Positions 55,544 to 64,000 of a stretch of 64,000 nucleotides of DNA are shown here, piece by piece. The translations under genes were made by a program, and so were the position numbers. The DNA lies in the NCBI RefSeq assembly GCF_051622035.1, contig NC_135366.1, positions 253,001 to 317,000 of the forward strand, read 5' to 3'. This DNA is from Arctopsyche grandis. Lineage: Eukaryota > Arthropoda > Insecta > Trichoptera > Hydropsychidae. How positions within the stretch are numbered: the stretch's first letter is position 1; each line of letters starts with the position of its first letter. The notes under the pieces are model-generated. The model made no database searches. It was given only the letters and a program-made list of their open reading frames with translations, and was not told the DNA's origin.

Positions 55544-57468
55544 ATGCATCCTCGAAATATATACAAAACTCCACCAGATTTCTCCAAGCTTGCTGTCAAA
55601 TTTCCAGAATTTATGAAAATAGTTAATATAGTGGGTGATTTTCTATATTTTTGTACATTTGTACAACTAAAATTTGTTAGGTAAAAAGGTTAGGAATACT
55701 TTTCAAACTGCCTGTAACTTTTAGGATTTAAATGGAACCGTGCGTATCGATTTCCAAGATTTGAATTCTTTGCGAATTCTGACGAGATGTCTGCTGCATC
55801 AGGATTTTGATTTGAATGTCGACATCCCCGCTAATAAACTAGTGCCGACTGTTCCGCTGAGATTAAACTATTTACTGTGGATCGAAGACCTGCTCAATTC
55901 GGCTGGAATGAAAGCAAATGTTAACGGAATCGATATAGGTAAAGTTGAATATGAATATTCTTTAGAATTTTTTTTCATACATATATACGAGTATGCATGT
56001 TTAACTTGAAAATTTGGTTTCATAATTTTGTTATAGGTACTGGAGCTAGTTGTATATATCCATTGATCGCAGCTAAACAGTTCAAATGGAAAATGATCGG
56101 AACTGAAATCGATAAAGACAGTTTAAATTCTGCACTTAAAAATATCAAACAGAATAATTTAGAAAATTATATCACAGGTTAGCTATCGTATTTTAAATAT
56201 AATATCAAATCTATTATTTTATCTGTAGCTTACGTATTTTCATAATTTTAGTTAGAAAATCAACATCGGATGGATTTCTGATATCAGATTGTTTTGACGA
56301 GCTAACTAAAGCTGTAGATTTTTGCATGTGCAATCCACCGTTTTATTCGTCGACTGATGAAATGGATTGTGATAGGAACGTATCAAGGTTAGTCTTAAGT
56401 TTTTTAATTTATTTATTACATGTGGGATATTATTATTTTGAGTTCATGTATTTATTTAGGGCTCCACCTCGCAATGCTCGTTCTGGATCGTTTGAAGAAA
56501 TCATTACACCTGGAGGAGAGGAGGTCTTCATCCAAAAACTTATAAGCGAAAGTATTAAATTGAAAGATTCTGTAAGGTGTTGTAATGATATTTACTATTA
56601 TATTGTAAATTAGTTTGGTTCTCGGTTATTTTTACTTACGTCGTAATCAAACTTTTACTTACAGAATTTATACGACAATGTTAGGTCATAAAAAATCATT
56701 GAAAAGTCTACTTAAAATTATACGACAATCTGGAATACCCCAATATACTCAAACGGAATTTCAACAGGGAAAAACAACTCGATGGGGACTAGCGTGGTCA
56801 TTTTCAGACACTCCATTCTCTAAGCGTAAGAATCATATCACATATGAATGCTTTTAAACTATGATAAATTTAATATTGAAACTTATAATATTGTTCTTAT
56901 AGAAATACAACACAAGAAAGAAAAAGCTGCTGCCCCCATAAGTTTCATTATACCTCAATTGCAATCAGTAAATTATTCCGTAAAAGATGTCACCAAGAAA
57001 GTGTTAGAAATATTAAACAAATTGGAAATCAAAATAGGAGTTGTCGAGAAAACCGATTGTATTTGCACTATGGAATTGAAAGCGTACAAAAATACGTGGT
57101 CCTATCAACGCAGAAAGAGGAGGGAAATAAAAATGAAAAATACCGACAGTAGTAATAATGATGACACAGAACCCAAATCTGGAGTGCCCGAATTAGATAC
57201 TTATGAGGTTCCTCGTAAAAAAATTAAAATACAAACTTCTCTGGATATGGACAAGCAGTGTGATAGTATCAATAACAACAAAATTGATGATCGTAGCAGC
57301 ACCGTTGAAATTAACGGTGATGGTGATAGTTATGATTTTTTAAAGGCAGCACTCTGCATTAGAAAAGATAATGATTATTTATTATTAGAGATAGCATATT
57401 TAAGCGGTTCGTGTGGCAAAGATGGTGTTAATCAAATCGTTCAATATGTCAAGAACAATTGGATTTGA
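55544..57468 (+). CDS. Mettl16: U6 snRNA / MAT2A mRNA N6-adenosine methyltransferase METTL16
   Basis: Seven exons: 55544-55630, 55725-55938, 56037-56177, 56252-56387, 56460-56576, 56665-56825, 56903-57468. Phases agree and give 473 residues (human 562). Start MHPRNIYKTPPDFSKLAVKF matches the family. The methyltransferase domain spans about residues 30-290 with LVPTVPLRLNYLLWIEDLL, the SAM-binding GIDIGTGASCIYPL (split by intron 2), the catalytic FCMCNPPFY, and TRWGLAWSF. The C-terminal third keeps both halves of the vertebrate-conserved region (FIIPQLQSVNYSV-like and FLKAALCIRKDNDYLLLEIA) around an acidic, poly-Asn linker. Known: METTL16 methylates A43 of U6 and hairpins of the SAM synthetase mRNA. 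Exon 5 uses a donor after GTAAG, not the earlier GT, because only that keeps the frame VRIYTTMLGHKK. Confidence 0.95.
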
Positions 57469-58126
57469 TACGAATAAATATTTTTTCTACTAAAAAGTTA
57501 TTGATTTCTTATTGTTAGTTATTATAATAAATATTCATTCAAAAATACACACATATACATTAAATACATCTTTTTGATCAATTTAGCACTTGCAAATATG
57601 GTGAAAATTCAGAGAGATGTACATTTACATACATATAAGTCATATATTTTCTTTTTTCTGTATGTATGTATTACATTAATATGTATGTATTACAATAAGG
57701 AAATATGTATTTGAAATCGAATAACTTTTTTGCATTTACGATTCCAAAATGAAAATGCTAACTATTTTGGAAATTGCAACTGTTTCATCAATATATATTT
57801 TTCTGAACCACTACACTATAATATGAATATATGATATCAAAATAAATATTTCCTTTTACAAACAGATATTATTATTTTGACGATTGACTTAAATTGATAG
57901 TCATAATGAGTAAATGTTGAATTTCGTTGAACGTCCAAAGTTTCAAAATAATAATTGTGTGAAACTTGACAAAATCACATTATTAACAGTTTTTTTCGAT
58001 TTTGTGACTTGAATCACTGTCATAATAGGATGCAGCACGTGTGGATATTGATTTATAAATGTGACATATATACATTTAGTTAAAATTAGCATTTACAAAT
58101 GTATTGATTATGAATGTAAAACTTTT
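57469..58126. other. Intergenic between Mettl16 and the EFHC2-like gene
   Basis: AT-rich. AATAAA-like signals lie at 57471-57478 and 57527-57532, close after the Mettl16 stop. No gene or repeat is recognised. The next gene's promoter must lie here. Confidence 0.5.
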
Positions 58127-61100
58127 ATGATGGTTACGGTAGTCTCTAAGCAACCATCATTAAGTTTGATAGATCCCTGCTTTACAATGTTTGTTAAAGA
58201 CTTGCATTCACCTCTTTCATCGACGTCGTCTTTAGTTTGTATTTTCTTATTGGTATAATATAGAATAAAGTAATAGAATTATAAATTTCATCTGTTTATA
58301 GATTGGTAAGGAGTATTTTGGGAAAAAGCAATATTTATCCTTAGTCGGAGACACACGTACTATGCGTGACAATATAAAATTGATTAAACAACCCTTTTGT
58401 CGAGGTCAAATTCCCGATGTACCTTTTTGGATATTGTTTGATAAACAGGTTAAACTTTTAACATTTAAAGAAATTGTGATGTACTTGGGTTTTTATTGAT
58501 TTTGGTACATTTACAGATCCTTACATTCTATGCTAATTTTGAAAAAGATTCAGACGCTAGACCTGTAAAGATTATGTATTATCTTGAAGACGGTACGATG
58601 AAAGTTGTCGAGCTTAAAAATAAATTTTCTATGAATCAAGGTGACTTAAAAACGTAGCATACATATTAATGAAAAGTTTTCAGTTAATTCATTAATAATA
58701 AATATTATAGGAACTATCGTTGGCCGTCAGAGAATTCCACTTCCCGGTAGTAATCAAAGCTATTTTGGAATAACCGATCTCAACATTGGTTACCAAGTCG
58801 AAATTTATGGAAAACATTTTTTGGTATGGAAAAATACATAATTGTATACATGTACATATATAAGTTTATAGAATAGTTATTTTTTTTTATAGATTATGGA
58901 TTGTGATTACTTTACAAGACAGTTTCTTAATCGTCTAGGTGTAAAAGTGCCAAGTTCGCTTAATTATGCCGAGGTTTGTACAAACGGTTATTTCATACAA
59001 TAACATTTCACAACCTTTTATTTTATTAAAGTGTAATTTTATCAGGAAATAAATCAATTGTCGAAGAGTAATAAACCATACAACAAGGAGAATAGAAAAT
59101 CTCTTCAATTTTTGCAATTTGATGGAATGATTTTAAGGTTTGTAATAAATTTTGCAATTTTTTAGACAAAAATACGACATATAATTGAACATTACAATTC
59201 AAAGGTTCTCAGGTTATTGGGATGATAGACAATCAGAGTATGGTACGATTCATTATTTGGAAGTGCTGTATTATCTTGCCGATGACACAATGGAAATTTT
59301 GGAGAAGTCTCCTTCCGCTTCTAAAGCAGAGAATGGTGCAGTATTTTTAAGAAGAGCTCTCCTGCCAAAAGTATTCAAAAACTTCAGTTTTCAATACGAT
59401 TTGAATGTAAATTTGTCTGAAATGAAATGAATTTTTGGTAGACGATGCATCAACCTCAATTAGCAAACTATGGAGCCCCCGTTGAGACGTATCGTCCTCC
59501 TGATCTCACTGTCGGTGCTCCTATAAATGTGTACGGTCGATTGGTTATACTCACAGATTGTGATCTGTATACTAAAGAATACTATCGGTCCAAATATGGC
59601 ATCGGTAAGCTTTGGATTATAAAATGAATAAGTTTTAAAAACAATCCATTGCTCTAACAAATGGTATTTTACTAGAAAACATTGAGGCAGTTTCACCACC
59701 TGATGTTTCGTCTGATTCTTCCCAGACTATTGGACAGTGGGGAGTCCGGCAACTGCCACCGTGGAATGGTTTAGGAAGTCATGCCGATTCAGCTGGGAAT
59801 TGCAACACTATGAGTCCTAAAGCACCGCATTGCGATTTTTATAAATTTCTACACAAAGATAGGTACATAGTAAATAAAAAATTCCATTATGTTTTATAAT
59901 TTGAATGTTGCGGTTGTCTGATCACCAAAATAATAATAATATAATTTTTATTTACGTTGAAGTATTGGCCCCGATTCTCATATATTAAGATTTACGGCTC
60001 GTCTTTTGTCTGATATTTCTGATGATGATATGAGACAATTTATCGTCAGTTACTATTTAAAAGACGATGCCATATCAGTATTCGAAGTTGGCATAAGGAA
60101 CTCTGGCTTTCGGGTAATATAATATAGTATTTTTGTATTATGTATGCATGTTTAAAATAGTATATTGAATTTTACTGCATACATTTCAGGGTGGCATGTT
60201 TTATAAAAGAAACGTCGTAATGTTGCCTGAACAGAACTTGTTTCAGTCAAATTACCCCGTTTGTTACACAATCAAAGATATGTGGATTGGAAACGTACTT
60301 AGTATTAACAATTACCGCTTTCTTTTGGTCGGTGGAGACGATTATTCTTTGGGTTATATGGAACAGAATGCACTTCAGGTACACTTATGGTATATACAAT
60401 TTTTAAAAGTATATTCAATATGTGTGCATGTCATAGTGATACTTTGAATTAACACATTTTTAGTATCCAAAATCGAACATTGTCGTTATAATGAATAAAA
60501 TACGGGATCGCTTGGCGGCTGAAGAAAACGGTTTCAAATATTTTATTGCTAGCAATTTACAATATTTGCACTCTGTTCATAAAAGTCTGATGCCTGTGCA
60601 GTGTCTAGAGTTTGTATTATACCTGCGTTATATATGAACATTGTATAAGTTACATAGTACATTTTTTATACGCATGTAATCAATTTACAGACAAGCGATT
60701 AAGAAAGTCGCCGGAGATCTGTTAACTCAACAAGAATTCATAACTATAGTGCGCCACTTTCAAGTGAAGACTGATAAAATTGAATCTCAACGAGAAAGTA
60801 TAAGGTTTGTAAGCGATATTATATAAATTGTAATTTGAATTTGCATTTATATACATAATTTGGTAGGTCGCAAGTGTATACCTACACGAGTCGATATCTC
60901 TGGCAAGACAATGCTCAATTGCACAAACACTTCAAGTACTTGGACGATGATAAAACTGGATTTTTAGCGAGGAATGAAATTCGAAACGCTTTGAAAGGCA
61001 ACAGGCTTCCGATTCCGAACGATCTTCTCGATAAAATGCTCGATGTGTAAAAAAAATAGCCAATCAAATTGAAATAATTTGAGTAACATTCATATACATA

Positions 61101-61485
61101 CTTACATATTTATATGCATGTATAATACATATTTCAGAATACAAGTGAACGAAGAGCAACGTCTCGGCTATGACGATGTGATAGATTTTTTGAATTTTAA
61201 ATTAAAACCAGCTCAATCGATCATTGCACATCCTGCCAAGTCTACAAAGAAAATTCAAAACTTTTCTGTGTGTACTTTAAATATTATATTATCATTATTC
61301 CACAAATGCCCATACAAAATATCAATTCATATTATAATATGATATATGTAATATTGAGAAAGATTGTAAATTTATTGCAGGTCAATCCGGATTATAGTGG
61401 GAAGTTTTCTAAAGATGATTTAGTGAATTGGGACGCTTTTACAAACTATTTCAATCTGGAGCACACTATCAATGAAAAATCTTGA
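58127..61485 (+). CDS. EFHC2: EF-hand domain-containing family member C2 (EFHC2)-like, DM10 protein
   Basis: Sixteen exons: 58127-58234, 58302-58448, 58517-58640, 58711-58823, 58893-58973, 59046-59137, 59205-59370, 59442-59604, 59676-59862, 59963-60113, 60190-60378, 60464-60609, 60691-60804, 60867-61046, 61138-61267, 61381-61485. All phases agree; about 731 residues (human EFHC2 749). Three DM10 domains are visible: FYANFEKDSDARP...YYLEDG, FSGYWDDRQSEYGT...YYLADDTMEI...FLRRALLPK with INVYGRLVILTDCD, and LRFTARLLSDI...SYYLKDDAISVFEV with NYRFLLVGGDDYSL. A C-terminal EF-hand loop DDDKTGFLARNE has the needed D, D, G and E positions. Known: EFHC proteins are microtubule inner proteins of axonemal doublets, so in an insect I expect sperm and chordotonal cilia. 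Exon 1 (ATG 58127; 58130 or 58187 also possible) is the weakest part. Confidence 0.92.
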
Positions 61486-62198
61486 AAAAAATAGTACATA
61501 GTAGTCTATGAATAAATAATATGTATGTATGTATTTTTGGAGAATCTTTATTATCACATTTAGATATTAAAAAATAAGCAATTGTAACAGTCACATCATC
61601 AAATTATATTAACTTATATATAAAGTTCAGTTAACTTACTTTTATGGCAAAAAGTCATCGTTGTTGTGTGTATTGATGAAAGAGTTTCATGTGTGTATTC
61701 ACGAATAAATGTCGAATCACAATAATACTCTTAAATTTTATTTAATTTTAACTAAAAAGATGAGATTCTTTCACAAATACCCTATACAAAGTATCTTATC
61801 TACGTTCATATATCACATTCAAAAATTCATTATGAAATGTATGTACATACACACAAGTCACATTTTATATATAAAAAAAAAAAAAAACACGATACATCTA
61901 TGTATTGATAGGTTAATTTTAAGTTATTCAATATATATATTGCATTAAAAATTTAATAAAAACTGGATCTGTAGTCAATGAATTGTTTAAATTCGCGTTT
62001 AAAAATAAATAATTTGATATAGTATAATTAATTATAAAAGTTTGCTACCACGCAGCGCTATCACGTACATTCTCGACTTGCGAATGCTGAGGTCGTACTC
62101 TGCAAACAAAAGCACAACGATAAAATGCATTCATTAATAAAACAGTTTGTGTATACGATTAGCTTAGTGCTTATATGTAAGTAAAAGTATAACAGAGG
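61486..62198. other. Convergent 3' intergenic region
   Basis: The stretch lies between the converging EFHC2-like (+) and mol (-) genes. AATAAA-like signals occur at 61510-61517 and 61703 on the plus strand. A run of A lies at 61872-61886. No gene is seen. Confidence 0.5.
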
Positions 62199-63145
62199 TT
62201 ACACTGACTGACAAGTAGTCCTAGTGAGTTCTTTATGTACTGGCGGAGTGTCCTTCTTGAAACCCTGAAGCTCCATAGCCAAAGGCGATATTTTAGGAGG
62301 CGTCGGTGCTATGCTGGACGCGATGCTGCTCGTCGAATCGTTCCTTTCATACGGTGGAGGAACGAAGGGTTGTTTTCTGAAGGCGAAGCGCCACGGAGAC
62401 TTCGGGGCGTCCATCTGATAGCCGCGGTTATCGATGCCTCCGCGGTTCGGCTTATTCGTTTCGTTGACGCTCGTCGTCATTGTCGTCGTCGTCGTCGTCA
62501 TATCTCGAGTCTTTGATGACAATCTCCTGTTTATTTAATGTATAATTAAAATTAAATTAACGAAAACATGTCCTAATAAAAAAAAAACACTTATTTACAT
62601 AGCGGTGTACTTTATAATATTTTTTTAGGAACACTTTTATAACTCAAACACACCTCAATATTCTAGATCCCAAACTATGATCGTCCTTGCTGCCTCTCTT
62701 TTTAAACCTTGTATCGTGACTTTCTTCGATGATTACGTGGCGATCGTACGGCGTGTCATAATCCACTTCTATCACCGTAGAGAAACGGTGAGGGTACATC
62801 CAATCCACGGCTGAAATTATTATACCAGCTAACAAACAGCCACACCCTGTCAAACAAAACAAAATATGTATTTATTGTATAATACAAATTTGTACGCTAA
62901 AAGTAAGTACGATGTCCGAGAATGTACATATACCTGCAACGATCACTAGCCAGAAGCACCAGCCTAGGGTGAAAAGCAGACGTCCACCTTCCAACTGAAC
63001 GGACAGTGGACAAGCAGGCAACAAAGCCCAATATCCGAGAGCAGAAGCCAACAACCAACATCCGGTTCCTACCATAAGATAGCCGCCATATCTCGGTACG
63101 ACGACCACCAGCAGATTCATCAACAGCCATGACGCAAAAGACACC
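62199..63145 (-). CDS. mol: Dual oxidase maturation factor (DUOXA/NIP, moladietz); last three exons
   Basis: Exons (minus strand): 62934-63145, 62654-62846, 62199-62526, with consistent phases and stop TAA at 62201-62199. Seen: SFASWLLMNLLVVVVPRYGG, then YLMVGTGCWLLASALGYWAL, a CPLSVQLEGG loop, and LGWCFWLVIVAG-CGCLLAGI, giving at least three membrane segments. The juxtamembrane stretch MYPHRFSTVIEVDYDTPYDR follows, and then a polar tail of about 150 residues with poly-Thr and a PPP motif. Known: DUOXA proteins bring Duox out of the ER and are needed for H2O2 production. In Drosophila the protein is NIP, product of mol. The N-terminal half (first helices and glycosylated loop) is not visible up to 64000, so it lies beyond the right edge. 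The minus-strand frames at 62897-63274 are not coding. Confidence 0.9.
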
Positions 63146-64000
63146 CTGAAAGTTATCAAAAATTAAGATCATTGCGTGTAACGACATAACAACATTATTT
63201 GTTGTAATATAGGCGAGATCGTGTAACAAAAGCCGGGTACGTTTCAAAACTGATCTGTTGACCAGATCTTTCATATGAAAATTTCAAAGCGTTCACCTTT
63301 GGCCGTTCTCAGGGTTTTCGTTTGTCTAATGGCTACAGGTGGTTATGTTCAACTATGAAATCACAGTAAATAAATTAGCAGTCAAAATCGGTGTATGTAT
63401 AAGTATATATTTACAGACACAATTATTTTTCAAATTAGGTCACTGTGGATACCCCAATACGTGGTTATGACTAGATAGTTATAATATACATACATTTAAT
63501 GATTACAAATGAAACAAATAAGATTATAAAAAACATAAGAAATATTTCAATCCAACAAAATAAGCAAATATTCTGGGAGTGTAGCTTATTTATGGTTGTT
63601 AATCGTTAAAACGGTGAGATAATCACATCAGATAGAGGAGAATAAATAAACGATATTAAATAAACGGTTAATCGACGGCCTTGCTCGACAGATCAATCGA
63701 TCCTTTCCACTGGAAATTGATTACAGATTGTAGATTCAAATTATATTTACCAATAATATGTGCATACAATAATTTTAAATTTTTAAATAATGTTTTTTAA
63801 TTTATTTCAAACATCATGTAGACAATTGATGAATTCATATGTACCAGGGCATTTGTATGGCTGTGGATATGTATTATAGATAATAATCTAACTATGTATC
63901 TCAAGCATTGACACGCACACCATGAGAACACGTACATCAATGTCAGTAAGTATTTATATCGATGTTGTTAAATTAGATCCAAGTGTCGAACGAGTGATAA
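63146..64000 (-). other. Intron of the DUOXA/mol gene, continuing past the right edge
   Basis: AT-rich sequence upstream of the acceptor at 63146-63147. I see no further exon of mol, and no repeat beyond short TACATA-type stretches. The expected preceding exon would encode the glycosylated loop and its following RY-LAGHY-like region and is absent. Confidence 0.55.

Noticed and set aside
62235-62516. 93-codon frame antisense to the last mol exon
   Set aside because: Arg-rich shadow of the polar DUOXA tail and its Thr repeats.
1-64000. CRISPR array, operon, phage or bacterial contamination
   Set aside because: All genes have eukaryotic introns and animal orthologues. No spaced direct repeats of CRISPR type and no polycistronic arrangement are present.

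Overview
The window is nuclear DNA from an insect. It is AT-rich, its genes are split by short GT-AG introns, and its gene families match insect orthologues closely (Gprk1, Rpn6, the Duox maturation factor mol). The spaces between genes are full of insect-type transposable elements and short TACATATGTA-like palindromic simple repeats. I cannot name the order or species. Coding exons were assembled by eye from reading frame, splice sites and family resemblance.

Layout. (1) About 1-32,300: the 5' part of a G protein-coupled receptor kinase of the GRK2/Gprk1 type on the minus strand. Its first four coding exons are at 32170-32282, 25305-25381, 5295-5368 and 655-756, and the rest lies off the left edge. 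The introns are packed with transposons. The largest is a full-length RTE-like LINE (10661-19148, 13-bp target duplication), split by a 5'-truncated CR1/Jockey-like LINE (13312-18103, 5-bp duplication) that still has an intact 965-residue ORF2. Three hAT-type elements with perfect 8-bp duplications lie at 20325-21304, 23087-24126 and 24692-24808. (2) 32,300-35,400: GC-rich Gprk1 promoter region, then a MITE holding a solo LTR. (3) 35387-43282: a complete 16-exon ABCB6/HMT-1 half-transporter, minus strand. (4) 45654-47819: complete Ccz1 (11 exons), minus strand. (5) 49811-51079: intronless, very GC-rich Rpn6, plus strand. (6) 53395-55330: a degraded LINE with a hAT MITE and a deleted Tigger/pogo element inserted in it. 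(7) 55544-57468: complete Mettl16 (7 exons), plus strand. (8) 58127-61485: complete EFHC2-like DM10 protein (16 exons), plus strand. (9) 62199-63145: the last three exons of a DUOXA/mol gene, minus strand, whose 5' part is off the right edge.

The genes do not form a pathway. They are neighbours with separate roles: receptor desensitisation, porphyrin/metal transport, Rab7 activation, proteasome lid, U6/MAT2A RNA m6A methylation, ciliary doublet structure, and Duox maturation. The most unusual signal is in the repeats. A MITE family with 9-bp target duplications has at least five copies, and two unlinked copies carry a solo LTR at the same internal base, in opposite relative orientation. I found no CRISPR array, true tRNA or rRNA gene, or bacterial-type system.
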